Under the pieces are notes generated by a model. The model was not told where the DNA came from, ran no database searches, and worked only from the letters and a program-made list of their open reading frames with translations. Of a stretch of DNA of 9,844 bases, positions 1-8,225 are shown one piece after another. A program made the position numbers and the translations under genes. Within the stretch, counting starts at the first letter, position 1. Each line of letters starts with the position of its first letter. The stretch comes from RQOF01 sp964394475 (GTDB taxonomy: Bacteria > Calditrichota > Calditrichia > RBG-13-44-9), in the NCBI GenBank assembly GCA_964394475.1, contig CAYMXZ010000131.1:1-9844 (forward strand), in the 5' to 3' direction.

Positions 1-975
1 GTCGTATCCACCCCAGTTTCCCACGATAGCTCCCCAATTGCGCAGAGAGCCTACTTCAAAACACCAATTTAGCAATTTTTCCAGATTATAATTGGTGCCA
101 ATTTCAGCATTCATTCGAGCGGCGATATAGGTTCCGTAGGATAATTGCAGTTCATAAGCCGGATTGGAGGTCCAATTATTGAGAAATTCCAGCGCCCATT
201 CTGCTCCAATGCGATAGTCCGAGATCCCGGTTTCCACATATGTCATATATAATAACCAGGCTAAAGCTCCAGCAGCTTCTGGTTCACGCACTCCACTGGC
301 ATATGGTGTCATGGTCATTAAATTAAAGGCCCGATAATTCATAGAGGGTACCTGCCAGGGAGTGGCACTGCCTCCCATCACTTCAATTGCACTCAACCAG
401 CGATCAGCCACCGAAGTAAATTGGCTAGAAAATTCACCGGTTCCCGGATAGAAATCATAAAGCTGATAAAAGAAAATATTGGGCATGGTATCGTACCACC
501 AGTCATCCCAGGCACTTCCGGTGGGATGATTGAGATACACATTCGCTCCATTGGCCTTATTAAAATATTCTTCACACATTAAGGCCCAATTATAACCATT
601 CTGATTGCTTTTATTAATTCCCACCAGTGAGGCACTGATGACCGCCGGGATAACATTAATAGCCTCTGCCGATGTGGGAGAACGGGTTCCGACCACGGTG
701 TGCAATCCAAAACTGCTGTGATTTGGATAATTGACCAGATTCGTCCGCCACCAGATAAGTGGCAAATAAAGGCCGGTTTTACTGAAATCGAATACATATG
801 CATCATAGTCAATAGCAACCTGTTTCCAGTTGCGCATCAGATAAGGAGCAGGCAGGTTGGGCATCATTTCAATTCGGTTAATATTTATTTGCTGAGCTGG
901 TACCAAAAAAGAAAAAAAGATAATAGCCAGAAAACAGTAGCGGAAAATTTTTAATAAGCAAATATGGTTCGTCAT
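1..975 (-). CDS. Secreted protein of unknown function, probable alpha/alpha-toroid fold (3' end cut by window edge)
   Basis: An open frame of 325 codons runs from an ATG at 975 to the left edge without a stop, so the C-terminus is missing. Residues 1-27 form a signal peptide: a short basic start, a hydrophobic core (residues 12-25) and a cleavage site at VPA|QQ. The mature part is rich in Trp, Tyr, Asn and Gly, with conserved-looking segments such as WDDWWYDTMPN (156-166), REPEAAGALAW (230-240) and GAIVGNWGGYD (315-325). Helices alternating with aromatic loops suggest an alpha/alpha-toroid like those of six-hairpin glycosidases and lyases; this is inference. I recall similar secreted proteins of unknown function, some with LamG or T9SS sorting tails, but cannot test for a tail here. 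The start is supported by a GAGG Shine-Dalgarno 5 nt upstream and lies 23 nt after the MFS gene, so it is probably cotranscribed. The role may be to bind or cleave extracellular mannosides; no catalytic residues can be assigned. Confidence 0.85.
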   Translation of the reverse strand, partial: MTNHICLLKIFRYCFLAIIFFSFLVPAQQININRIEMMPNLPAPYLMRNWKQVAIDYDAYVFDFSKTGLYLPLIWWRTNLVNYPNHSSFGLHTVVGTRSPTSAEAINVIPAVISASLVGINKSNQNGYNWALMCEEYFNKANGANVYLNHPTGSAWDDWWYDTMPNIFFYQLYDFYPGTGEFSSQFTSVADRWLSAIEVMGGSATPWQVPSMNYRAFNLMTMTPYASGVREPEAAGALAWLLYMTYVETGISDYRIGAEWALEFLNNWTSNPAYELQLSYGTYIAARMNAEIGTNYNLEKLLNWCFEVGSLRNWGAIVGNWGGYD

Positions 976-980
976 TTATA

Positions 981-984
981 CCTC
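981..984 (-). promoter_or_regulatory. Shine-Dalgarno site of the secreted-protein gene
   Basis: GAGG on the minus strand, five bases before the ATG at 975 and inside the 23-nt gap after the MFS stop codon. It supports the chosen start, which also places a good signal peptide at the N-terminus. Confidence 0.6.
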
Positions 985-998
985 GACACATTAAAAAA

Positions 999-2246
999 TT
1001 ATCCTGAGGAATTTCTAATTGTTTTATTGGTGATGAGTGGATTGGCCCATAATCCAATGAAAAAGATATATCCCAAGGTGAAGAATAAAAATAATAAACC
1101 AAAACGCAGGTTTACCATATCTCCCAGCCAGCCAATGACTAATGGAATTGCGGCGCCGCCAATGATGCCGGTGCAGAGAATCCCGGAGAATGATCCATGG
1201 TGATTTTCAATCGAATTTAAGGCCAGAGAGAATATAATAGACCACATCACTGAATAGAAAAATCCGATCATGGGAAAGGCATATCGACTAATAGTGGCCG
1301 TACCAAACAGAGCAAAAAGTAAAGCAGTCATGGCCAGTACACTAAACGCAATTAAAATTTTCCGGCTATCGAACAATTTCAATAGCAACATTCCTAAAAC
1401 ACATCCGATGGTCATGAAACCCCAAAAATAGGCCACTGTCCTGGCACCGACTGTCTGAGGATCAAATCCGTGAAAATCAAGCAGAAATTTAGAGATCCAG
1501 TTTGAAATTCCCTGCTCTGATCCCACATAACAAAAAATTCCCAGAAAATATAATATTACGATTCTCTTCCTGAACAATTCAGCATAGGTCTGGCGAACCC
1601 CTACTCGTTCCTCGGCAGGAATTTCAACCTTTGGCAGGTGAACAAGGCTGATGATGACTATCATTAACAGGGTGATAATGGAAAACAACCAGTAGAGAGA
1701 AACCCATTCCATATGGAGGGGAACTACCTGGCGTAAAATGGACAGTAAAAAATTGGAGGCGATAGAAGAATTTTTCAATTCATTCACCAGATAAGAATAC
1801 ACCTGAGGACTCACAAAAGAAGCAGAGCCAAATATCAATTGTGCCAGAACAGCATTAAAGGCAAAATTTTCCTCTCCACCGGCTACTCGCAGCATTGGAT
1901 TTATAGCCACTTGTAACATAGCCATTCCTGCTCCAATTAAAAACAGAGAAAATAGAGCGGTGAGATAATAAGGATAAAGCGAGAAAATAATCGATCCACA
2001 AAAGGCTATTACAAAAGCCACATTCATTACGGATTTTTCTCCATATCTTTCCACCAGCATCCCGGAAGGTATTGACATCACACCATAGGCAATAAAAAAA
2101 GCAAAAGGCAATAATGCCGTCAATGTTAAGGAGAGGCGGAAACTGCTGATAATATCAGGGATAATTGGTCCCAGAATATTGGTAATAAACGAACAAATAA
2201 AAAATATCAGAAAAATAAGGATCACTATAAAAGGTCGGCGTGGCAT
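999..2246 (-). CDS. MFS sugar permease, FHS (FucP/GluP-like) family
   Basis: A 415-residue, strongly hydrophobic protein with about 12 predicted transmembrane segments, a normal length for the major facilitator superfamily. Features resembling the fucose/glucose/galactose:H+ symporter (FHS) branch are a GAGMAMLQVAINP segment at 105-117 (the family usually has LQ.A.NP here), a Glu at 244 in YVGSEQGISNW, GGAAIPLVIG at 363-372, and an IGLWANP ending at 397-403. A charged stretch at about 203-228 is the probable central cytoplasmic loop. It would act in the inner membrane as a proton-coupled importer of a monosaccharide or small glycoside. The placement beside beta-mannoside enzymes suggests mannose or a mannoside, but the substrate is not readable. 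The ATG at 2246 has only a weak purine-rich AAGAAG upstream (2253-2258). The gene lies 65 nt after the GH2 stop and ends in TAA. Confidence 0.85.
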   Translation of the reverse strand: MPRRPFIVILIFLIFFICSFITNILGPIIPDIISSFRLSLTLTALLPFAFFIAYGVMSIPSGMLVERYGEKSVMNVAFVIAFCGSIIFSLYPYYLTALFSLFLIGAGMAMLQVAINPMLRVAGGEENFAFNAVLAQLIFGSASFVSPQVYSYLVNELKNSSIASNFLLSILRQVVPLHMEWVSLYWLFSIITLLMIVIISLVHLPKVEIPAEERVGVRQTYAELFRKRIVILYFLGIFCYVGSEQGISNWISKFLLDFHGFDPQTVGARTVAYFWGFMTIGCVLGMLLLKLFDSRKILIAFSVLAMTALLFALFGTATISRYAFPMIGFFYSVMWSIIFSLALNSIENHHGSFSGILCTGIIGGAAIPLVIGWLGDMVNLRFGLLFLFFTLGYIFFIGLWANPLITNKTIRNSSG

Positions 2247-2311
2247 TATATGCTTCTTAGAAAAAAATTAAATGTCTTTCTATTGAATTTGAATTTTTTC
2301 TCTATTAAGAT

Positions 2312-4765
2312 TTAACGAGATATATAATAATTCAGACAAAATTTTTTTATCTGTTGAGGTGGCCGTTTTCGGTTTTTTAATGGAGAGCTATAAATTGTTT
2401 GAACTTCACCCGGGAGCAAAATAAAGCCACGGGGATAAAAAATAAAATCGGGAGAATAGAAATCAACAAATAATGCTAATCGAGAAGCAGTGAGTGTCCA
2501 TGATGATTTATCGGCAGTTTTATTTTTTAACAGCCGAAGTTCAGGATCAGGCAGGCGATGATATTTCCAGGGCCAGCTGGAATAACAGTTGCGATGAATA
2601 AGGTTATTATCCTGATCATACAGCGAAATCACACCTATCCAGCCTTGAGAGTTTTTCAGCTGGTGACGAAAGATTTTTTCGATAAATTTATGACTTTTCT
2701 CTGAAACACGAATGGAAATATTTTTTTCCTGCCATACGTCTCCGGTTTCGTTTTCAAACAGTAATAGCTGTAAACGTCCTGTCACACGGCTTGTGGTGTC
2801 ATTTTTTATGATGACATCGAGCTCTGAATTTTCTTGATGAGCCATGACCAATACTGGAGCATTGGCCTGTTTAACAAAATAATAGGATAACTTAGGGATT
2901 TGTTGATAATCGATGAGTGACCAGCTGGTCACCGGCCAGCAATCGTTCAACTGCCACACGATTGATCCAGCTGTTTTCGGATGGCGCATTCGCCAGTGCT
3001 CAATGCAAGTTTTTAAGGCTAAGCCCTGATTCAACTGTGTGAGATAAATGAAATCATTCCAATCTGAGCATAGCGGCAGTTGGGCCGCTAAAAAGCGAAT
3101 GAGCCGCTCATTGCCTTCCACCTGTTTATTATGAAACTCAAAGAGGTAACTCTGAGGATTTCGGCTATCTTCTGGTAAACACTGCTCTAAGGTGGTCAGG
3201 TTTGCCGGGGCCTGGAAGCCAAACTCGGTGACAAACAGGCTTTTATCATTTTTCACTTCCGGATAGTCTTTCCAATGACTCCAGATTTCCCATTGATGCC
3301 GGTTTCCACTTTTCTCGGAATTCGGATCGGCTTCATTCCCAAAGGGAGTCGTTGGCCAATAGGGTCGCCATGGATCTATCTCACGAATTATCTGAGGGAT
3401 GATCTTATGAAATAATTTATATCCGGGCATTTCCCGAGTGGATTGCTGATTTTTTTGATACCATATCCATTCATTTTCATTATTAACACACCAGAGGGCG
3501 ATACAGGGATGATGTTGTAACTTTTGGACAACTTGCTTTACCTCCCCCTGTACATTTTCGATAAACGACCTATTTTCAGGGTAGGCACCACAGGCGAACA
3601 TGAAATCCTGCCAGACCATTAATCCAAGCTCATCACAGATTTGATAGAATCTCTGATCTTCGTATATTCCCCCACCCCATACTCTGATCATATTTATATG
3701 TGCCTCCCTGGCCAGAGTCAACAACGATTGGTAAGTCGTATCATTTACCCGTGGTAAAAAAGAATCGGAGGGTATCCAATTTGCCCCTTTAATAAAAACA
3801 TATCTCCCGTTCACATAAAATTTAAAAACGGATTTATTCTTTTCATTTAAAATAAGTTTAATAATTCGAATACCTACTTTTGCCTCCCAGCTGTCCAGTT
3901 CTCTTTTCTGATTGTCCTTAAGCACCACCTGTAAATTGTACAAATAGGGATGCCCTTCTCCATTCGGCCACCAGAGGTGTGGTTCGGGTACCACCATCTT
4001 GACGATTAATTTTTTCCTTTGAAGTTGCGTCACAGTGGAACGCAAATACTCTTTCCCATCCCACAATCTTACTTCCAATTCACCATCATGCAAATTGCCT
4101 TCAATTTTGATCTGGATATATACTTCAGCCTTCCGTCGCTGTAATTTCTCAACCCAGAAGCGCACATTTTTTATCTGAGCCGCCGCAGGCTGACAAATAT
4201 ATACCGGTCTCCAGATACCCATCGTCGGAAAAGACGGTCCCCAATCCCACCCAAAGGAATATTGAGCTTTTCGCAGATAGACTCGCTCTGAATTCAAAGC
4301 TACCGGTAATTTCCCCCTTTCCTTTTCCAGCTTCTGTCCATAAATCGTAGGTGATTCAAAACTCACCATTAAAATATTACCTTTGTTTTTCAAATATTTT
4401 TTTACCTGAAACCGATAGCTACGGAACATATTCTCTGAACGACCGATGATATTTCCATTCAGGTAAATTTCACTGATAGTATCAAGCCCTTCAAAAACTA
4501 AATAAACTGGAGCATCGAGGGTTATCTCGTCTGGCAAATCAAATTTGGTCCAATAAAGCCATTCGTTCTGGTGAATCCACTTCAATTTCAGCTCATTATC
4601 CCCCCAAAACGGATCCGGTATTATTCTGGCATTGAATAAATCGCTATGAACAGTTCCTGGAATTTCGGCAGGAATGGCCACATTGGCTCGTCGCAAATTT
4701 TTAGGAAGTTGGAAGTGAGTAAGGGGTTTTAATTTCCAGTTAGTGTGCAAATAATAATTTCTCAT
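2312..4765 (-). CDS. Beta-mannosidase, glycoside hydrolase family 2
   Basis: An 817-residue GH2 enzyme that would release terminal beta-D-mannose from the non-reducing end of mannosides by a retaining mechanism (EC 3.2.1.25). The order is typical of beta-mannosidases: an N-terminal jelly-roll sugar-binding domain (about 1-190) ending in the signature RKAQYSFGWDWGP (165-177), an Ig-like domain (about 195-300), a TIM barrel (about 310-620), then C-terminal beta domains. The barrel shows RVWGGGIYE (361-369), the acid/base region WCVNNENEW (425-433; Glu430 likely) and the nucleophile region FVTEFGFQ (511-518; Glu514 likely). WQLNDCWPVTSW at 604-615 is also characteristic. The double NENE and the FGWDWGP motif separate it from beta-galactosidases and beta-glucuronidases. 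No signal peptide is seen, so it is probably cytoplasmic and works on imported oligosaccharides. An in-frame stop just upstream makes the ATG at 4765 the only sensible start; its ribosome site is weak. It follows the GH130 pair by 53 nt. Confidence 0.95.
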   Translation of the reverse strand: MRNYYLHTNWKLKPLTHFQLPKNLRRANVAIPAEIPGTVHSDLFNARIIPDPFWGDNELKLKWIHQNEWLYWTKFDLPDEITLDAPVYLVFEGLDTISEIYLNGNIIGRSENMFRSYRFQVKKYLKNKGNILMVSFESPTIYGQKLEKERGKLPVALNSERVYLRKAQYSFGWDWGPSFPTMGIWRPVYICQPAAAQIKNVRFWVEKLQRRKAEVYIQIKIEGNLHDGELEVRLWDGKEYLRSTVTQLQRKKLIVKMVVPEPHLWWPNGEGHPYLYNLQVVLKDNQKRELDSWEAKVGIRIIKLILNEKNKSVFKFYVNGRYVFIKGANWIPSDSFLPRVNDTTYQSLLTLAREAHINMIRVWGGGIYEDQRFYQICDELGLMVWQDFMFACGAYPENRSFIENVQGEVKQVVQKLQHHPCIALWCVNNENEWIWYQKNQQSTREMPGYKLFHKIIPQIIREIDPWRPYWPTTPFGNEADPNSEKSGNRHQWEIWSHWKDYPEVKNDKSLFVTEFGFQAPANLTTLEQCLPEDSRNPQSYLFEFHNKQVEGNERLIRFLAAQLPLCSDWNDFIYLTQLNQGLALKTCIEHWRMRHPKTAGSIVWQLNDCWPVTSWSLIDYQQIPKLSYYFVKQANAPVLVMAHQENSELDVIIKNDTTSRVTGRLQLLLFENETGDVWQEKNISIRVSEKSHKFIEKIFRHQLKNSQGWIGVISLYDQDNNLIHRNCYSSWPWKYHRLPDPELRLLKNKTADKSSWTLTASRLALFVDFYSPDFIFYPRGFILLPGEVQTIYSSPLKNRKRPPQQIKKFCLNYYISR

Positions 4766-4818
4766 TCGCTCAGAGATTCATCCATTATATAAAAAACTAA
4801 ATTCTGACTCAAAGATAA

Positions 4819-6081
4819 TCAAATTTTATGATTTTTTAACTCATTTAATAAATCAGAAAGTTTTACATAAGCAAAACTGCTGGCATAATCGGACATCGCA
4901 TAGGGAAATACCAACCACTCACCATGTATTTTGCCGCCGCAGGTATAAACAACATTGGGTACATATCCTTCTCTTTCAGCAGGATTAGAGGTTAATAGCG
5001 GATCGGATAATCGGGCAATAAGGTGTTCTGGATGCTCTAAATCCAATAAGAAGGCCGATATGACATATTTCCTCATGGCTCCCACTCCATGAGATAATAC
5101 CAGCCATCCTTCAGGCGTTTCTATCGGACAGCCGCAATTACCAATCTGAAAAAATTCCCACGGATATTGGGGTTCCATTATTAATTGTTTTTGAGGCCAA
5201 TTATATAGGTCGTCAGAAAACATGATATAGTTATTTTCATTATCCTGTCGTGACAGCATCACATATTGGCCATTAATCTTTCGCGGAAAAAGAGCCAATC
5301 CTTTATTTTGAATGGCCGCTCCAGTAATTCGCTTTATGTGAAAACGAAGAAAATCATTGGTGTGTAGCAACATGGAATATATTTGCTTTCCATCATAAGC
5401 CGTGTAGGTCGCATAATAAGTTTTTTCCCCGGATTCATTAAAGAATTCCACAAAACGAGCATCTTCAATTCCGTTCACCTCTTCAGGAGCGTAGGGGAAT
5501 ATTACCCGTTCACAGAGTGGGGACTCCGGAGAGAAGTCTGCCTGATAGCCAGAAGTAAGAATAGTTATTCGGGGAGGGCTTACAAAGGGAGTCACCTGAT
5601 CTAAGGAAATCTTATTCCTGGAGTCAATGATCCCTGACCGAAAAACCAACGATGATACATGGCCTTCTCCAGTGGCACGAAGACTGATGATAAAACGTTT
5701 CTCGCCAGGTTTTAGATGTGATTGATCGGGATGCCATACCAGGCAGGGATTGAACAAAGAGGCGGCCTCTATTGAATATTCCAGGGTGAAATAGGCTCCG
5801 ATGAGCATTTTAAGGTTATCATCTGGCTTGAGTCCTTCAGGAAGATACTCTTTGAGCTCTTCAAAACGTCTTAAAAAAAATTGGCGGGTATGACGATGAC
5901 GATTCTCAAACTCAGCTAATATCTGGCTCAGTTGCTCCTGAATTTCCTTTTTAGATAGGGCAAGAATTCGTCGGATAATTTTACCATATCTTTCAGGAAC
6001 AGTAGGATGAAATGGTCTTAAAATTACCCTTTTGACATCCGCTTTTAAAAATAAATTACTGCGGTGGACTTCGACTTTCAT
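4819..6081 (-). CDS. GH130 family glycosidase/phosphorylase, long divergent form
   Basis: A 420-residue protein of glycoside hydrolase family 130 (five-bladed beta-propeller, beta-mannoside phosphorylases and hydrolases). The family core starts at about residue 105, with FNPCLVWHPDQ (110-120), SLRATGEGH (133-141), NGIEDARFVEF (203-213, candidate catalytic Asp207), KGLALFPRKI (260-269), PIETPEGWLVLSHGVG (319-334) and GYVPNVVYTCGG (372-383). Before it lies an extension of about 105 residues, mostly charged and helical, absent from the neighbouring GH130. GIEDAR replaces the commoner EDPR motif. The sequence resembles a group annotated only as glycosidase, near which some members are hydrolases of beta-1,2-mannosides that use water instead of phosphate; I cannot tell which applies. 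No signal peptide, so presumably cytoplasmic. Its ATG overlaps the stop of the upstream GH130 gene (ATGA), indicating translational coupling. A GGAG lies 12 nt upstream at 6094-6097. Confidence 0.9.
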   Translation of the reverse strand: MKVEVHRSNLFLKADVKRVILRPFHPTVPERYGKIIRRILALSKKEIQEQLSQILAEFENRHRHTRQFFLRRFEELKEYLPEGLKPDDNLKMLIGAYFTLEYSIEAASLFNPCLVWHPDQSHLKPGEKRFIISLRATGEGHVSSLVFRSGIIDSRNKISLDQVTPFVSPPRITILTSGYQADFSPESPLCERVIFPYAPEEVNGIEDARFVEFFNESGEKTYYATYTAYDGKQIYSMLLHTNDFLRFHIKRITGAAIQNKGLALFPRKINGQYVMLSRQDNENNYIMFSDDLYNWPQKQLIMEPQYPWEFFQIGNCGCPIETPEGWLVLSHGVGAMRKYVISAFLLDLEHPEHLIARLSDPLLTSNPAEREGYVPNVVYTCGGKIHGEWLVFPYAMSDYASSFAYVKLSDLLNELKNHKI

Positions 6082-7028
6082 TTTATTTTATGTCTCCATA
6101 ATTCATCAATTAATTTTTTCACGTTTCCAGCTGCCCATCCAATCACTTTATCGGCCGCTCCATAATAGATCAGGATTTCATTTCCTACACAAACCATTCC
6201 CTCTGGAAAAACCACCATATTTACATCACCATACTTTTCATAATCAGTTTCAGGTTCCAATATGGGATAAGGAAGCCTGGCAATAACTTTATAGGGATTT
6301 TTCTCATCCAGTAGAGCGGCTCCAGCACGATAGACTTTTTGCTGGTCCACTCCATGATAGATTAACAGCCAACCAGCCTCGGTATGCAAGGGTGGAGGCC
6401 CCGCTCCAATTTTATTCACTTCCCATTTATATTCAGTAAAAAGAACCGTATGATCATTTAAATAATCCAGATGATTTTTCCAGTAGGCATCATCCGGGTT
6501 GAGTAATTGCTCAAAATCATCCAGAAGGGCTAACTGAATATGAGGTATAATGCGATGAAGGTAAGCTATTTTGTTATTTATCCTTTCCGGAAAAATCATG
6601 GCATCTTTATCCTGAACATCCGGTCCTACCATGCCCAATTTTTCAAAATGCAGAAAATCCCTGGTTTGAGCTAACATAACGCGAGTATTTTTGCTTTCCG
6701 GAATATTCTCTGCATCAAACCCGGTGTAAAAAATATAATTCATGTTATTGAACTGGACCACCCGGGGATCTTCACACCCTCTTTTTTCGATGTCAGATTC
6801 CCGGACAACCACCGGTTGATTCCGACGTTCGATGATGTGCCCATTCAGGTCCAATTTCGCATAGCCGATGGTCGAATAGTTATCTCCTTCCACGGCACGA
6901 TAAAGCATATGTACCTGCTCTCCTTCCAATATCACTCCCGGATTAAAAACAGCCCTGGATTCCCAGGAATTTTCAGGTCGTGGAGTTAATAATGGTCCCT
7001 TTAACCGTTTTAATTTGAATTCTGCCAT
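6078..7028 (-). CDS. GH130 beta-mannoside phosphorylase-type enzyme
   Basis: A 316-residue protein with the canonical short GH130 layout: FNPGVILEGEQVHMLYRAVEGD-type first blade (28-49), CEDPRV at 85-90 with candidate catalytic Asp87 and Arg89, KDAMIFPERI at 141-150, KIGAGPPPLHTEAGWLLIYHGV at 206-227 (His225 in the region that contacts phosphate in characterised members), GDVNMVVFPEG at 267-277 and YYGAAD at 288-293. Family members of this size phosphorolyse beta-mannosides (Man-beta-1,4-GlcNAc, beta-1,4- or beta-1,2-mannooligosaccharides) to alpha-mannose-1-phosphate. The conserved core favours phosphorolysis; the linkage is not readable. It has no signal peptide and is expected in the cytoplasm. 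The N-terminus MAEFKLKRLKGPLLTP matches the usual family start, though no clear Shine-Dalgarno lies at normal spacing before the ATG at 7028 (an AGGA sits about 20 nt upstream). It ends inside the start of the next GH130 gene and follows the oxidoreductase gene by 48 nt. Confidence 0.93.
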   Translation of the reverse strand: MAEFKLKRLKGPLLTPRPENSWESRAVFNPGVILEGEQVHMLYRAVEGDNYSTIGYAKLDLNGHIIERRNQPVVVRESDIEKRGCEDPRVVQFNNMNYIFYTGFDAENIPESKNTRVMLAQTRDFLHFEKLGMVGPDVQDKDAMIFPERINNKIAYLHRIIPHIQLALLDDFEQLLNPDDAYWKNHLDYLNDHTVLFTEYKWEVNKIGAGPPPLHTEAGWLLIYHGVDQQKVYRAGAALLDEKNPYKVIARLPYPILEPETDYEKYGDVNMVVFPEGMVCVGNEILIYYGAADKVIGWAAGNVKKLIDELWRHKIK

Positions 7029-7625
7029 AGGAGTTATTCTATTTTTTATTCCTCGCTAATTAATTTCTAAATTCATTTATGGTTGAACGGCTAGTTGCGA
7101 AGCCTGTACGGCCAGTCGTAAGGCCGCCAATCCGTTTTCCTCCTGAATTATTCGCTGATGCTCAGGATTTCTGATGTAGCTGATTTGATCACGCATAAGA
7201 TGAATAATTGCCTGGGAATATAACTGCTGCTTATCCAGTGCTGAATAAAAATCTAACTGGGCGTAAAAATCGGCAGAGAAGTTTTTACCCCGTCCCTTCA
7301 TTTTTCGCCGATTATCAGGAAAACGCTGCAAAATTTTATTCTGGCTTTCTGGATAGTTTTTCTTCAGTTGACTGAGGAGTGAATCATCGGCTAAAACTTT
7401 AACCGATACGGTTTCAGGAATCCAGCCGTGAACAATCATTTCACCTCTTTCAAAAACCAGATGATGCACCTGCCGATCTAGCACCCCTGGCTGGTCAAAT
7501 CCGTGATAATGTGTCGCCAACAAACCCTGTTGGTATTGTAAACAACAAATTAACCGATCTTCCTGCCGATCTTTTTCTCGATGTAAGGTGTAAGCCCAAA
7601 TGACCTCTGCCTTTCCAAACCAAAA

Positions 7626-7628
7626 TTA
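7626..7628 (-). other. Premature in-frame TAA in the oxidoreductase gene
   Basis: The plus strand reads tta here, giving TAA on the minus strand between codons for FDLY and FWFGKAEV. Single-base changes to CAA, GAA, AAA, TAT or TTA would restore a sense codon. Three neighbouring genes end normally in TAA, so reassignment of this codon is unlikely. Confidence 0.9.
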
Positions 7629-8207
7629 ATAGAGATCAAAGAAATGTACTCCATGTTCAATAAAAATACCTCCGCTCTCCTTTTTATCCCAAAACCAATG
7701 TGAGGCAGGTAATTTTTCATCGGTAGCATAATTCTCAAAGTAGGCACGCAAAGGTTGACCCAGCCAACCATCATTGATAATTTTTTTTACCAGATCAACT
7801 ACCGGTACATATCGTAAAACAAAATTAACTGGCACTATCACTTTATTTTTTCTGGCGCTTTCCACTAACTTCATTCCATCTTCTATCCGAAGCGCCAATG
7901 GTTTTTCACAAAGAACATGTTTTCCATTATTCACAGCAAGCATACTCAAAGGATAATGAGTCGCAGGTGGCGTTACGATATGTACGATTTCCACTTCCGG
8001 ATCTTCTACTAATTGCCGCGGATCGGTATAACCTTTACAGTGATATTCTTTTGTTATTTGCCTGACAATTTGTGAATCAACGTCAGCCACGGCAAAGATG
8101 CGCAGTTCCGGCATCTTCGAAAATGCCCGCAGACAAAATTGTCCAAAACTGCCAATACCTATCAATCCTAAATTCAAACGTCTCATCGCTTTCATACCCA
8201 TCAGATT

Positions 8208-8211
8208 CTCC
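8208..8211 (-). promoter_or_regulatory. Shine-Dalgarno site favouring the oxidoreductase start at 8201
   Basis: GGAG on the minus strand, six bases before an in-frame ATG at 8201. The upstream ATG at 8213 has no such site. With the 8201 start the protein begins MGMKAMRRLNLGLIGIG, closer to the usual family N-terminus. Confidence 0.5.
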
Positions 8212-8225
8212 ATTCGATAACGCGC

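Larger units (their letters stand above)
7077..8213 (-). pseudogene. Gfo/Idh/MocA family oxidoreductase interrupted by an in-frame TAA
   Basis: The frame from 8213 to 7077 would encode 378 residues, the usual length for this NAD(P)-dependent sugar oxidoreductase family, but codon 196 (7626-7628) is TAA. The first part holds the Rossmann motif GLIGIGSFG (16-24), the EKP motif (103-105) and the substrate-domain motif EHGVHFFD (186-193), and stops right after LY. Reading on in the same frame gives FWFGKAEVIWAY and then 170 further residues with no other stop, so this is one point change and not a frameshift. The true start is probably the ATG at 8201, which has GGAG six bases upstream. The ATGs at 8195 and 8186 are also possible. 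If active, it would oxidise or reduce a mannose-derived sugar in the cytoplasm. It may be a real pseudogene, a sequencing or assembly error, or two separate polypeptides if translation restarts (a TTG at 7523 is the next candidate). Confidence 0.85.

Noticed and set aside
964..1203. Plus-strand 79-codon open frame over the end of the MFS gene
   Set aside because: It is antisense to a clear transporter gene, with no recognisable domain. The same applies to other plus-strand frames at 700-954, 5383-5604, 6032-6286, 7774-7956, 8072-8308 and 8848-9033.
2247..2311. Gap between GH2 and MFS genes searched for a promoter or terminator
   Set aside because: Only AT-rich sequence with A and T runs; no paired -35/-10 boxes and no stable GC stem.
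4766..4818. Gap between the long GH130 and GH2 genes, including a 7-codon mini-frame ending at the GH2 start
   Set aside because: The mini-frame (ATG GAT GAA...) overlaps the GH2 ATG by chance-level sequence with no ribosome site. No hairpin or promoter is evident.
7626..7628. TAA read as a sense codon (alternative genetic code or programmed readthrough)
   Set aside because: The MFS, GH2 and oxidoreductase genes all end naturally in TAA, and TGA and TAG also terminate genes here. No recoding element is visible.
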